Assembly (NCBI GenBank): GCA_028710885.1
Contig: JAQTTG010000003.1
Location: 310,001 to 374,000 of the forward strand
From: Sulfuricurvum sp.
Lineage (GTDB): Bacteria > Campylobacterota > Campylobacteria > Campylobacterales > Sulfurimonadaceae
Length of the DNA: 64,000 bases
Reading direction: 5' to 3'
Shown: in pieces, positions 9,599 through 20,288 of the stretch
Numbering within the stretch: the stretch's first letter is position 1
Layout of the letters: each line of letters starts with the position of its first letter
The notes under the pieces: model-generated
What the model saw: only the letters and a program-made list of their open reading frames with translations
What the model was told of the DNA's origin: nothing
Database searches by the model: none
Position numbers and translations under genes: made by a program

Positions 9599-10777
9599 GT
9601 GGACAGTGCATACGTTATTAATACTCTCTTCGCTCTTTTTTCCATCACTCTCATTATTCTCATGGTTCCCGGTTTTGCTATGCTTGAAGCAGGGCTTGTT
9701 CGTACGAAAAATGTTTCCAGTGTTTTGACGGTAAACGTCATGATTTATGCGGTTGCTTCTATGGCTTTTATATTGGTTGGCTATACACTTGCCTTTGGTG
9801 AATTACAAAATGAGACCATGAGCAAATGGGCATTTATTATGTTTCAAATGGCATTCGTTGGTAAAGCGATTAATATCATGAGTGGCGGTGTCGGTGAACG
9901 GGCAAAAATTTTCCCGCTAACTATTTTTACCTTGATTATGGGTGCATTGATTTACCCGACAGTAGTTAATATCAGCTGGGGAACGGATTGGATTAAAGAG
10001 ACCATATTTGATCTTAATTTTGTTGACTTAGCTGGTTCTACGGTGATTCATTCGACTGGTGGATGGGCGTTACTTGCAGCAATTTTAGTGATAGGTCCAC
10101 GTAAGGGACGTTATGTTCAAAAGCAAATTCGTGTTATTCCGGCATCCAATATTCCTCTTGTTGTTCTGGGGGCAATGCTATTATGGATCGGATGGTTTGG
10201 TTTTAACGGAGGATCGGTTGGATCAATCGCAACAAAGGAAGCTGCAGACAGTGTTGCATTGACAATTTTTAATACTAATACAGCAGGACTTGCTGGCGCA
10301 CTTTCAACAGCGATTTTAATCTATGTTCGCTACAAACTTTTTGATATCACGATGATTCTTAACGGTGCTTTAGGCGGATTGGTTGCAATTACAGCAGGAC
10401 CACATTTATATACGATGCTTGATTCAATTATGGTCGGCTTGATTGGTGGTCTTTTGGTTGTTGTAGCCGTACCATTATTTGATCGCTTTCGCTTGGATGA
10501 CCCTGTTGGAGCACTTTCGGTACATTTGGTTAACGGTATTTGGGGAACACTTGCAGTAGGGATATTTGCAAGTGATTCTGCGCATGGAATTACATTTTTG
10601 AATCAGCTCAAAGGTGTAGCTGAAATTGCTATATTTGTATTTACGGTGTCGTTTAGCGTTATCTATATTATCAACAAATTTATAGCTTTTCGTGCTACTG
10701 ATGAAGATCAGGTTCAGGGACTCGATGTCAGCGAATGTGGTTTAGAAGCCTATCCTGAATTTAAAAGAGCAATTTAG
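9599..10777 (+). CDS. amt: Second ammonium transporter (Amt family)
   Basis: 392-residue ammonium channel without a signal peptide. It begins directly with the first helix (VINTLFALFSITLIILMVPGFAMLEAGLVR) and has the FAMLEAGLVRTKN signature. Pore histidines are in DLAGSTVIHSTGG and GALSVHLVNGIWG. Translation starts at a GTG at 9599 with AAAGGT upstream. It is clearly a different Amt subfamily from the gene at 7665 and is transcribed from its own promoter with the shared palindrome. Having two divergent transporters suggests different affinities or conditions, which is inference. Confidence 0.93.
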   Translation: MDSAYVINTLFALFSITLIILMVPGFAMLEAGLVRTKNVSSVLTVNVMIYAVASMAFILVGYTLAFGELQNETMSKWAFIMFQMAFVGKAINIMSGGVGERAKIFPLTIFTLIMGALIYPTVVNISWGTDWIKETIFDLNFVDLAGSTVIHSTGGWALLAAILVIGPRKGRYVQKQIRVIPASNIPLVVLGAMLLWIGWFGFNGGSVGSIATKEAADSVALTIFNTNTAGLAGALSTAILIYVRYKLFDITMILNGALGGLVAITAGPHLYTMLDSIMVGLIGGLLVVVAVPLFDRFRLDDPVGALSVHLVNGIWGTLAVGIFASDSAHGITFLNQLKGVAEIAIFVFTVSFSVIYIINKFIAFRATDEDQVQGLDVSECGLEAYPEFKRAI

Positions 10778-10819
10778 CCTTCTCTTAACACTTTTGTAAC
10801 ACTTCTTCACTATTCTTCG

Positions 10820-10840
10820 TATGGGGTTTTTTACCCCATA
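10820..10840. terminator. Possible terminator hairpin
   Basis: TATGGGGT/ACCCCATA, an 8-bp stem with a loop of five T, between the second amt gene and the phosphohexomutase gene. There is no T-run after the stem, so it could instead be a symmetric protein-binding site. Confidence 0.35.
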
Positions 10841-10899
10841 AACCACTCTTTTACTATCCACATTGTATAATTGTCTACTGTTTAAATTGAAAGGGTTTT

Positions 10900-12270
10900 A
10901 TGAGTATTTATCGTGAATATGATATCCGAGGGATTTATGAAAAAGAGTTAAATGAGGACACTATTACCCGTTTAGGGTATGCGTTAGCCGAAGAGATGCG
11001 TTTGCATGGCGAGTATGTTGCGGTTGGTTACGATGCTCGAAGTCATTCACCGATTTTGTTTGAATACCTCAGTGCAGGGTTGAATGCTGGTGGTATGAAA
11101 GTTTTAGGGATGGGGATGGTTCCGACCCCGGTGAACTATTTTTGTAATTATCAGGATTTTGATGGGATGACGTCATGCGCGTCAGTGATGATCACTGGCT
11201 CACATAACCCTAGTGAGTACAACGGTTTTAAAATCACGATTAATAAAGCACCATTTTTTGGGGAATCAATCTATGCCCTTGGTCGTAAAATTGAAACCCT
11301 TGCTTTTCCTCAAAAAGTTGCGCGGCAGGTAATAGAGATTGATGCACTAAGTCGTTATAAACGATTTATGGTCGAGTCATTTGGCCATTTGCGAGGGATG
11401 AAAGAACGTATAGTCTATGATTGTGGTAATGGTGTTGCAGGGCTCGCTATAGAAGATATTTTTAATGAACTTGGATTGACGACAAAAGGAATTTACGTCG
11501 ATCCTGACGGAACGTTCCCAAACCATCACCCTGACCCAAGTGAAGAGCATAATCTTGAAGATGTTAAAGTACTTCTCGAAAAAGAGGGGGATATTGCATT
11601 TGCCTATGATGGTGATGCCGACCGTATCGCAGTATTGACTCATAAAAACAATATCAAGGGTGATATGATGGCCCTTTTGTTTGCACTCAAGATGAAAAAT
11701 CCAACTGTTATCGGTGAAGTCAAATGTTCGCAAGTGATGTACGATACGTTACGTGAGCGTGGAGCTACTGCTGTGATGTATAAAACAGGGCACTCGAATC
11801 TTAAAGTCAAGATGAAAGAGCTACATGCTGACTTGGCATGCGAAGTGAGCGGACATGTCTTTTTTGCCGATCGTTATTTTGGATACGATGATGCGATATA
11901 TGCGACATTTCGGATGTTAGAACTCGTCTATGAAGGGATTGATCTTGATATAGAGCTTGCTCAACTTCCAAAAGTTTATTCAACCGAAGAGATTAAAGTG
12001 AAAACAACGGAAAAAGAGAAATTTTTGTTGATGGATCAATTTAAAAAATTACTTAAAAATCCTCCGGTCTCTTTTCCTGCAATTCGGGAAATTATCGAAG
12101 TTGACGGGGTTCGTGTAATTTTTGAAAAAGGGTGGGGATTGGTTCGTGCGAGTAATACGACTCCTGTGCTTGTAACTCGATTTGAATCGACAGAACAAGC
12201 AGAATCCCTTCGATATGAAGAAGCGCTTAATGCACTGATTCAAGAAGCTAAAAATCAATTAAAGGCATAA
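10900..12270 (+). CDS. manB: Phosphomannomutase/phosphoglucomutase
   Basis: Alpha-D-phosphohexomutase, 456 residues, which moves phosphate between C1 and C6 of glucose or mannose for sugar-nucleotide and polysaccharide synthesis. The phosphoserine loop TGSHNPSEYNGFK (serine in SHNP), the metal-binding loop AYDGDADR, the sugar-specificity loop GEVSGH-type (CEVSGHVFF) and the phosphate-binding C-terminal RASNTTP are all present. AAAGGG precedes the ATG at 10900. pyrC follows after 3 bases, so the two are co-transcribed. The bifunctional PMM/PGM type is likely, but exact substrate preference cannot be read from sequence. Confidence 0.9.
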   Translation: MSIYREYDIRGIYEKELNEDTITRLGYALAEEMRLHGEYVAVGYDARSHSPILFEYLSAGLNAGGMKVLGMGMVPTPVNYFCNYQDFDGMTSCASVMITGSHNPSEYNGFKITINKAPFFGESIYALGRKIETLAFPQKVARQVIEIDALSRYKRFMVESFGHLRGMKERIVYDCGNGVAGLAIEDIFNELGLTTKGIYVDPDGTFPNHHPDPSEEHNLEDVKVLLEKEGDIAFAYDGDADRIAVLTHKNNIKGDMMALLFALKMKNPTVIGEVKCSQVMYDTLRERGATAVMYKTGHSNLKVKMKELHADLACEVSGHVFFADRYFGYDDAIYATFRMLELVYEGIDLDIELAQLPKVYSTEEIKVKTTEKEKFLLMDQFKKLLKNPPVSFPAIREIIEVDGVRVIFEKGWGLVRASNTTPVLVTRFESTEQAESLRYEEALNALIQEAKNQLKA

Positions 12271-12273
12271 GCA

Positions 12274-13281
12274 ATGAAAACAATCACTTTGACAATGCCG
12301 CTGGATATGCATCTTCATCTTCGCGATGGCGAAATGCTCGAAACGGTTGCACCATTGACGTCATACAGTTTCAGCGGAGCGCTTGTGATGCCGAATCTTG
12401 TCCCTCCGGTGACAACGATAGATGAGGTAAAAGGGTATAAAAAACGGATTAAACATGCTATTGGACGTGATGATTTTGAACCGTATATGACCCTTTTTTA
12501 TCAAAACTATAGTAGAGGTTTTCTAGAGAGTGTTCAGGATGAAATTACCGCCATTAAACTTTATCCATCAGGTGTAACGACGAACTCAGAAGGGGGTGTC
12601 AGCTCTTTTGATATCGAATCGATGCGTGAAACACTTGAAGCGATGTCTGATTTGGGAATAATCCTTTCGGTGCACGGTGAGACTAACGGATTTGTGATGG
12701 ATCGTGAAGCGGAATTTATGAGTGTGTATGAGATGCTTGCATCTAACTTTCCTAAACTCAAAATTGTCATGGAACACATTACGACTGCTGATGCGGTTGC
12801 GATGTTGGATCGTTATGAAAACCTCTACGCAACGATTACCGTCCATCATCTTATTATCACTCTTGATGATGTGGCAGGAGGAATGCTCCGTCCACACCTC
12901 TTTTGCAAGCCAATTGCCAAACGTCCGGAAGATAGGGCGGCACTTCTCAAAGTGGCACTGGATGCCCATCCAAAAGTAATGTTTGGTTCTGATTCTGCGC
13001 CGCATCCTAAACATACTAAAGAGTCATGTGGGTGTGGTGCAGGAGTTTTTACTGCTCCTATTGCATTACAGCTACTATGTGAAGTGTTTGAAGAGCATGA
13101 AAAACTGGAAAATCTTCAAGCATTTGTTAGTGATAACGCTCAGCAAATTTATGGAATATGTGCCGAATATAAAGCGGTTATGTTGGCAAAACGTGATTTT
13201 ATTGTTCCTGATATTTATGGCAGTGTTGTGCCGATGAGAGCAGGAGAAACACTTCGATGGACTATTGAGCGTGTCGACTAG
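12274..13281 (+). CDS. pyrC: Dihydroorotase
   Basis: Zinc amidohydrolase closing carbamoyl-aspartate to dihydroorotate in pyrimidine synthesis. 335 residues, the short class II type. Metal ligands are visible: MHLHLRDG (HxH), the carbamylated lysine in TAIKLYPSG, histidines in SVHGE and MEHITT, and the aspartate in GSDSAPH. The ATG at 12274 is three bases after the phosphohexomutase stop. The next gene begins inside its last codons. Confidence 0.95.
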   Translation: MKTITLTMPLDMHLHLRDGEMLETVAPLTSYSFSGALVMPNLVPPVTTIDEVKGYKKRIKHAIGRDDFEPYMTLFYQNYSRGFLESVQDEITAIKLYPSGVTTNSEGGVSSFDIESMRETLEAMSDLGIILSVHGETNGFVMDREAEFMSVYEMLASNFPKLKIVMEHITTADAVAMLDRYENLYATITVHHLIITLDDVAGGMLRPHLFCKPIAKRPEDRAALLKVALDAHPKVMFGSDSAPHPKHTKESCGCGAGVFTAPIALQLLCEVFEEHEKLENLQAFVSDNAQQIYGICAEYKAVMLAKRDFIVPDIYGSVVPMRAGETLRWTIERVD

Positions 13282-13927
13282 CATCTTATTGTTAGAGGAT
13301 GATTTGCTTTTTGGTGAATCAATCGTTGATGTTTTGGAAGAAGAAGGATTTGCCGTAGTGCTGTGCCGAAATGGACAAGAAGCACTCGATGAAACCTACA
13401 AAAATCATTTTGATCTTTATCTTCTAGATATCAATGTTCCTCTAATTGACGGTTTATCTCTTTTAAAAGAATTACGCCGTGCAGATGATCTAACTCCTAC
13501 TATTTATCTTACTTCTTATCAAGAGATTGAAACTCTCTCGTTGGCATTTGAAATAGGGGCAGATGATTATCTCAAAAAACCATTTAATACTGATGAACTT
13601 TTAATTCGCATTCAGGCGTTGTTACGTCGTTCCAAAGGGAATAATCGCTTATGTATTGGAACGCTATGTCTGGATGAATTGCATAAATGTGTACTTATGG
13701 ATGGGAAAGAGATTCCATTTTCACTGAAAGAGTATCAATTGATGGCATTGTTTATACGAAATGCAGGTGAGATTGTTACTAAAGAGATGATTATGGATAC
13801 TCTTTGGAACCCATCGGAGATGATTAGTGATGGAGCGATACGGGTTTATGTAAATCGTTTGAAACAAGAGATAGGAAGTGAATTGATTGTTAATATACGT
13901 GGGGTAGGATATCGCCTTGTTTCGTAG
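13265..13927 (+). CDS. OmpR-type response regulator
   Basis: Two-component transcription factor of 220 residues: receiver domain (E11-D12-D13 acidic pocket, phospho-acceptor D55 in LYLLDINVP, conserved K in DDYLKKPF) and a C-terminal winged helix (about 125-218, with GAIRVYVNRLKQEI and NIRGVGYRLV). The start is either TTG at 13265 or GTG at 13271, both inside pyrC. The next gene, its kinase, begins 11 bases before its end, so the pair is translationally coupled. The genes downstream (exbB, exbD, a PiuC-like dioxygenase) hint at control of TonB-dependent uptake, which is inference. Confidence 0.9.
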   Translation: MSVSTSILLLEDDLLFGESIVDVLEEEGFAVVLCRNGQEALDETYKNHFDLYLLDINVPLIDGLSLLKELRRADDLTPTIYLTSYQEIETLSLAFEIGADDYLKKPFNTDELLIRIQALLRRSKGNNRLCIGTLCLDELHKCVLMDGKEIPFSLKEYQLMALFIRNAGEIVTKEMIMDTLWNPSEMISDGAIRVYVNRLKQEIGSELIVNIRGVGYRLVS

Positions 13928-14762
13928 TGTTCAAATAGCATTAGCATCTTTATATGTAGCTACTACTGGTATTTTAATTGCCGGAATTTATGTTGTACAT
14001 CAAATTTTAGGTGTTCAACAATGGGGCATTATTGCATTTGTCTCTTTAATCATTACACTTATCGCAGGGGGAATATTGGCAAAAATTGCAATTGCACCGT
14101 TGAGAGAACATTTTGATCATTTAGAACGGTTTTCAAAAGAGACACTTCACGAACTTAATCTTCCGATTAATACGATTACTGCCAATGTGCAAATGTTGAG
14201 AAAAACGCACAATGACGAAAAAAGTTTAAAGCGCCTGGAACGAATTGAAATGGCATCAGAGATGCTACAAGAACGGTACAATGAACTTGATTATTTGATT
14301 AAAAAACAGACAGAGAGGGAGAAGATAGAGAATTTTGATTTATCTGAAGTTATCGAAGATCGTTTAAAGTTTCTTCGGGCACTTTATCCTTCTACTGTTT
14401 GGGAAATTACGATTGAACCGTGTTATGTTCAGTTGGATCGAATCGGGCTTGGTAAAGTGATTGATAATTTGGTCGAGAATGGAGTTAAATATTCATCGCA
14501 GAATTCACAGATTACTATTTCACTGTACAATCATGCGCTTACTATTTGTGATCAGGGGATAGGGATGGATGAAATCACCCTTATGCGTATTTATGACCGT
14601 TATTATCAAAATGATTCGGCAATGGCTGGATATGGGATTGGATTAAATTTAGTCAAACGCTATTGTGATCGTCATCACATTAATCTACATGTTTCTTCTC
14701 AAGTCGGGAAGGGTACATGTATCAAACTTGAATTTAAAAAAGGAGAAATAGATGGAAAATAG
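13917..14762 (+). CDS. Sensor histidine kinase
   Basis: 281-residue membrane kinase with two transmembrane helices (about 5-27 and 36-58) separated by a periplasmic loop of only about eight residues. There is thus no periplasmic sensor domain, and it probably senses through the membrane or a partner. The H-box is SKETLHELNLPINTI with H78; N, G1 and G2 boxes are NLVENGVKYSS, CDQGIGMD and GIGLNLVK. Translation starts at a TTG overlapping the regulator gene, and its end overlaps exbB. It is the cognate kinase of the preceding regulator by position. Confidence 0.88.
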   Translation: MFRSVQIALASLYVATTGILIAGIYVVHQILGVQQWGIIAFVSLIITLIAGGILAKIAIAPLREHFDHLERFSKETLHELNLPINTITANVQMLRKTHNDEKSLKRLERIEMASEMLQERYNELDYLIKKQTEREKIENFDLSEVIEDRLKFLRALYPSTVWEITIEPCYVQLDRIGLGKVIDNLVENGVKYSSQNSQITISLYNHALTICDQGIGMDEITLMRIYDRYYQNDSAMAGYGIGLNLVKRYCDRHHINLHVSSQVGKGTCIKLEFKKGEIDGK

Positions 14763-15201
14763 TTGGCTTGGTTGGGCAGAGAGCGCCCTTAATTATGGAG
14801 TGGTAGGGATCTTACTTTTAATGAGCGTTGTGTCGTTATGGCTTTTTATTGAGCGTATTATGGCGTATGGTGCAGTCCGTATAGAGGATTATGAGACAAA
14901 AGAAGAACTTGAACTTGATTTAGGGGATCATGTTGGCATTGTTGCAACTATTGGATCGAATGCGCCATATGTTGGATTGCTTGGAACAGTTTTAGGGATT
15001 ATGATCACGTTTTATTCTCTCGGAGATGTTGGAGCAGTTGATCCGAAAAAGATTATGATGGGTCTAGCTTTAGCGTTGAAAGCGACAGCGATGGGTCTGA
15101 TTGTAGCTATACCATCCATTATTTTTTATAATATTTTACTCCGTAAAATGGAGCGTATTTTAACGCAGTGGGACATAAGTGCTCACAAAAAACAAGGATA
15201 A
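14752..15201 (+). CDS. exbB: ExbB/TolQ-type proton channel protein
   Basis: 149 residues, MotA/TolQ/ExbB family, with three hydrophobic segments (about 15-33, 72-92, 105-130). The family signature APYVGLLGTVLGIMITFYSLG is followed by ALKATAMGLIVAIPSIIFYN. Together with ExbD it forms a proton-driven stator that energises TonB-dependent outer-membrane transport. The short form is common in Campylobacterota. The start overlaps the kinase gene; AAAGGAGAAAT lies in front of the ATG at 14752. Confidence 0.9.
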   Translation: MENSWLGWAESALNYGVVGILLLMSVVSLWLFIERIMAYGAVRIEDYETKEELELDLGDHVGIVATIGSNAPYVGLLGTVLGIMITFYSLGDVGAVDPKKIMMGLALALKATAMGLIVAIPSIIFYNILLRKMERILTQWDISAHKKQG

Positions 15202-15205
15202 CACC

Positions 15206-15592
15206 ATGAGAATGAAACGGATCGATACGATCAATGTTATCCCTTTCATCGATATTATGCTTGTATTGCTCGTTATGGTATTGACGACAGCGACCTTTAT
15301 TAAAACAGGGTTGATACCCGTAGATTTACCGGAAGCAAAAGGTACAGCAGCAGAACATAAACCAAGTGAACTCAAATTAACTATTAAAAAAGACGGAACA
15401 CTTTGGATCGATGAAAAAACTCAAGTTACTCTTGATCAGTTTGAACAAAAGGTGACAGAGGGTGGCAAAGATATGACTGTGGTACTCTACAGTGACAAAG
15501 AAGCGGCATTTCAAAATTTTGTCGGTGTCATGGATGTGCTTAAACGACTGGGACATGAACAACTCTATATTGTTACTGATAAGCAGAAATAG
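15206..15592 (+). CDS. exbD: ExbD/TolR-type stator protein
   Basis: 128 residues with one N-terminal transmembrane helix (about 11-33) carrying the conserved proton-path aspartate in NVIPFIDIMLVLLVMVL, then a periplasmic domain. I start at the ATG at 15206, which follows AAGGATAACACC; an upstream in-frame ATG would sit inside exbB. It partners the preceding ExbB. No tonB gene lies next to it. Confidence 0.9.
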   Translation: MRMKRIDTINVIPFIDIMLVLLVMVLTTATFIKTGLIPVDLPEAKGTAAEHKPSELKLTIKKDGTLWIDEKTQVTLDQFEQKVTEGGKDMTVVLYSDKEAAFQNFVGVMDVLKRLGHEQLYIVTDKQK

Positions 15593-15594
15593 TT

Positions 15595-16290
15595 GTGCAT
15601 CAGATCAGTAATTATGTTTATGCCCGCGATGAATTACTAGGGTTGGATATCCCGACCAAGCGGCTTCCGAACCCTTATCACGACTTTCCCTATATGGTGA
15701 TTGAGGGGGTGTTGAGTCCTGCTGAATGCCGTGTAATAACTGCAGCAGCATTAGAGGATAAAAATGCACTCAAAGCGGAACTTCGGGGAAAGGCACTTGA
15801 TACGACTATTCGTAAAACCGATATTCATACGCTGAGTTCTGAACATCGCATGATTTATGAGAATCGTTTTTCTGCTGTTCGGAGTGAAATTGAACAATTT
15901 TTTGCTCTTTCACTTGGGAACTCTACTGATGTACAGGTTCTTGGATATGAGAGCGGATCATTTTATGTTAAGCATAGTGATGATTCAAGCGAATTGCATG
16001 AACGTGAAGGAAATATCATCGGCTATAAAACAGTTGCCCCCGAACGTAAAGTGACTACGGTACTTTTTACTACATCGTATACTCCCCATCCTACCGATAC
16101 CGATCATTTCAGCGGTGGTGAACTTCTTTTCAATTATTTGTGCGATGAACACGGCAATACAATCACACTGCGCCCTGAAGCGGGCGATATGGTTGTATTT
16201 CTAAGTAATCCTTATTTTTCGCACGAAGTACTTCCTGTCAAAGAAGGATACCGTCTCAGTTTAGTCCAATGGCATAATGCACATATGTAA
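15595..16290 (+). CDS. 2-oxoglutarate/Fe(II) dioxygenase, PiuC/prolyl-hydroxylase type
   Basis: 231-residue double-stranded beta-helix dioxygenase. The iron triad is visible as H127-S-D129 in FYVKHSDDS and H210 in YFSHEVLP, and the 2-oxoglutarate arginine is in EGYRLSL about ten residues later. This is the prolyl-4-hydroxylase/PiuC architecture. PiuC-like genes often accompany TonB-dependent iron-uptake genes, and this one is two bases downstream of exbD, which fits. Start is a GTG at 15595. Substrate unknown. Confidence 0.85.
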   Translation: MHQISNYVYARDELLGLDIPTKRLPNPYHDFPYMVIEGVLSPAECRVITAAALEDKNALKAELRGKALDTTIRKTDIHTLSSEHRMIYENRFSAVRSEIEQFFALSLGNSTDVQVLGYESGSFYVKHSDDSSELHEREGNIIGYKTVAPERKVTTVLFTTSYTPHPTDTDHFSGGELLFNYLCDEHGNTITLRPEAGDMVVFLSNPYFSHEVLPVKEGYRLSLVQWHNAHM

Positions 16291-16324
16291 GTTATAATTT
16301 CGGATTACTATATGAAGGAATTTT

Positions 16325-17317
16325 ATGCGTTATTTTTATACCTCTTTTCTTATCTTGGTTATCGGATTGGTCGCCGGATATTTTTTAGGCGGATGGGAAG
16401 GGGTATACATTGCCGGATTATTGGTGATTTTAGAAATATCCCTTTCATTTGATAACGCTGTTGTCAATGCGAAAATTTTGGAGACGATGGAGCCGATATG
16501 GCAGCAGCGTTTTATCCTTTTTGGTATGCCGATTGCCGTATTTGGGATGAGATTATTGTTTCCTTTGGCAATTGTTTCGATTGTTACAGGACTTGGGCTC
16601 TTTGAAACGCTTCAGGTAGCTATGGATGAGCCTCATAGGTATGAGACAATTTTGAAAAGTACCGAAACAACGATCTTTGCATTCGGTGGAGCTTTTTTAC
16701 TTATGGTTTTTTTGGATTTCTTTTTTCAAGAACATGATGTTAAATGGGTGACTTTTGTGGAAGGTTCCAGAATGATGGAGCATGTTTCTGGAGTAGCGAA
16801 TATTGAGCTTATTACCGCAATTATGGTTGGAATCGGTTTAGGGCATGTTACGCAGGATTTTGGGATCGTATTGGCATTCATGTATGGAGTCTTATTGCAC
16901 TCGCTATTGGGAATGCTGGACCATTTTCTTTCATCTGATACTGTAAAAAGTGGAATAGCAGGTTTTATTTATCTCGAAATACTTGATGCGAGTTTCAGTT
17001 TTGATGGTGTTATCGGCGCTTTTGCATTAACAAGCAATATTTTTATTATCATGATTGGGTTAGGTGTTGGAGCGATGTTTGTACGAAGTATTACGCTCTA
17101 TTTTGTGGAGCATAAAACTCTTTCTGAATTTCGCTATCTTGAACATGGTGCCCATTATGCGATTGGAATCTTGGCTATTATTATGCTGATTAAAATTACG
17201 ACCCCAGTTGATGAAGTCGTGACGGGGACAATTGGAATCGGATTGATTTCCATTGCTTTCTTGCATTCGCTTTGGGAAAATAAAAATGCGAATGCGATAA
17301 TCGGTGATAATAATTAG
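16325..17317 (+). CDS. TerC-like integral membrane protein (DUF475)
   Basis: 330 residues with about nine hydrophobic helices. The signature EISLSFDNAVVNAKIL near residues 38-53 and a second copy DASFSFDGVIGAFALT near residues 222-237 are the acidic paired motifs of the TerC/DUF475 superfamily, thought to handle metal ions. GAAGGAAT precedes the ATG at 16325. It converges with the CZB gene on the other strand, overlapping by 4 bases. Function unproven. Confidence 0.82.
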   Translation: MRYFYTSFLILVIGLVAGYFLGGWEGVYIAGLLVILEISLSFDNAVVNAKILETMEPIWQQRFILFGMPIAVFGMRLLFPLAIVSIVTGLGLFETLQVAMDEPHRYETILKSTETTIFAFGGAFLLMVFLDFFFQEHDVKWVTFVEGSRMMEHVSGVANIELITAIMVGIGLGHVTQDFGIVLAFMYGVLLHSLLGMLDHFLSSDTVKSGIAGFIYLEILDASFSFDGVIGAFALTSNIFIIMIGLGVGAMFVRSITLYFVEHKTLSEFRYLEHGAHYAIGILAIIMLIKITTPVDEVVTGTIGIGLISIAFLHSLWENKNANAIIGDNN

Positions 17318-17811
17318 ATTAAAGCAGCTATTGTTTCATTAGCCTGCACAGCTAAAATTTTTTCAAAATGATCAAGCATTTTAAGTAATGTTTTGGATGT
17401 TTTTTCTAATTCTGACAAATAAATTTTAGCTTTCTTTTGTTCCGCGTTTGAAATCTCTTTTTGAGATAAAGTGAGTACATTCATAATCCAAGAGCGTTTT
17501 GTGTCCAAAAAATAGATTTTATATATTTTGAGATAAGTGTCGTGTAACTCAGCATGCTGATACTCAATTTCGTTGATGATGTCACATAAATGGAAATTTT
17601 TTTTATATTTTGGTCCATATTCATATAGCCATTTTCCAAATGTACATTCTGTAAAGTCTACAGGAATCATCTCTTTGTTTACGGGCAAATTGGCAACCAG
17701 ATGTTGAGCTTTACGTACCCATTTAGAATGGGCAATGCGTGCACTGGATATTTCATCTAAAATTTGGTGCTTGAGGGCAATTCCATAATTAGCATAATTG
17801 TAGTTTGACAT
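17314..17811 (-). CDS. Stand-alone CZB (chemoreceptor zinc-binding) domain protein
   Basis: 165-residue soluble protein. The zinc-binding pattern of the CZB domain is complete: H in ARIAHSKW, CTFGKWLYEYG (the Cys and GKW core), and the two histidines of YQHAELHD. CZB domains usually end chemoreceptors or diguanylate cyclases and sense zinc or hypochlorous acid; here the domain stands alone with a helical C-terminus. The ATG at 17811 is preferred because AGGGA lies 8 bases upstream. Its promoter region is nearly identical to that of the next gene, a diverged paralogue. Confidence 0.75.
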   Translation of the reverse strand: MSNYNYANYGIALKHQILDEISSARIAHSKWVRKAQHLVANLPVNKEMIPVDFTECTFGKWLYEYGPKYKKNFHLCDIINEIEYQHAELHDTYLKIYKIYFLDTKRSWIMNVLTLSQKEISNAEQKKAKIYLSELEKTSKTLLKMLDHFEKILAVQANETIAALI

Positions 17812-17843
17812 TGCTTTTTTCCCTGCTTGCATTTATTGTGTGT

Positions 17844-17877
17844 AAATTGTAATAAAAAAATGTGTGCAAAAAGTTTG
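17844..17877. repeat. 34-bp direct repeat, copy 1 (upstream region of the CZB gene)
   Basis: Identical to 18491-18524. Contains minus-strand TACAAT, a likely -10 box, so the repeat carries a promoter. It marks the edge of a tandem duplication. Confidence 0.75.
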
Positions 17878-17977
17878 AAAAAGTCATGATGTAATAAAAG
17901 AAAAATTTATATATAAGGAACGTAGATTGGCACTTTTAATTGTTATACTTGATTCTGTAAATACAAGGGAATTATCT

Positions 17978-18466
17978 TTAGGTATAGAGTAAATGTTCCT
18001 CTATTGGCTGAATTGCCAACATGTTTTCAAGCATATTTAGCTGCAATAAAAGTTCTTTAGAAAGAGTTTCAAAATGAGAATAGTGCTGTTGTAAATTTTT
18101 ATATTCCTTCGATCTTGCTTGTTGATTCATTACTGAGTGAATCCATGTGTTTTTAGGTTGAGTTGTATATATGGAGTGAATGGTTTGATACACGACATCT
18201 AACTCTTTGTAAATTTCTTGTATATTTCGCGTATATTTTTGTAATCGGGTGAATTTTTTTAATTGTATAAATCGTCCATAATACCATTCGGAAAATACAG
18301 ATTCATTTAAAGTAGCCGGCAGTGTTTTCACATTGATAGGCAAACCATGTACTAGGTGGTCAATTTGCCGTGCGAAGCGTCTATGAGATACTGAAGCGTC
18401 ATGCATTTCATTTAGCAATTGTTTTTTTATTATTAAACCGTAGCTTAAAAAATTTGGCTTACACAT
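17978..18466 (-). CDS. Degenerate CZB-like paralogue
   Basis: 162 residues, alignable along its whole length with the CZB protein just downstream (shared start KKQLLNEM..SHRRFARQIDHLVHGLPIN and end LLQLNMLENMLAIQ). The zinc site is decayed: the CxxGKW core reads ESVFSEWYYG, losing the cysteine, and the QHAELHD histidine pair reads LDVVYQTIHS. It therefore probably does not bind zinc in the usual way. It is an intact reading frame with its own copy of the promoter, so it may have taken on a modified role, perhaps pairing with the functional copy. Confidence 0.65.
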   Translation of the reverse strand: MCKPNFLSYGLIIKKQLLNEMHDASVSHRRFARQIDHLVHGLPINVKTLPATLNESVFSEWYYGRFIQLKKFTRLQKYTRNIQEIYKELDVVYQTIHSIYTTQPKNTWIHSVMNQQARSKEYKNLQQHYSHFETLSKELLLQLNMLENMLAIQPIEEHLLYT

Positions 18467-18490
18467 TATCTTTTCTCCTGCTTGGAATTC

Positions 18491-18524
18491 AAATTGTAAT
18501 AAAAAAATGTGTGCAAAAAGTTTG
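18491..18524. repeat. 34-bp direct repeat, copy 2 (upstream region of the degenerate CZB gene)
   Basis: Identical to 17844-17877, at the same distance in front of the paralogous gene, with the same minus-strand TACAAT. Confidence 0.75.
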
Positions 18525-18574
18525 TAAAGCTGAAAATAAGTTTGTGATTAGATTGAAGAAAAAGTTAGAAGGAA

Positions 18575-18606
18575 CCTTTGAAGTCCAATAAAATGGGCTT
18601 CAAAGG
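18575..18606 (-). terminator. Terminator of groES-groEL
   Basis: A 12-bp stem CCTTTGAAGTCC with GGGCTTCAAAGG (one G-T pair) and an 8-base loop, 28 bases beyond the groEL stop. On the minus strand a pyrimidine-rich tail with a T5 run follows. Confidence 0.6.
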
Positions 18607-18633
18607 AGTAAGCAGTTATATCTTAGCTCAGAT

Positions 18634-20283
<1,650 letters not shown>

Positions 20284-20288
20284 CTAAT

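Noticed and set aside
17978-18466. Pseudogene call for the second CZB-like gene
   Set aside because: The frame is intact at full length with a conserved promoter; only the zinc ligands are lost.
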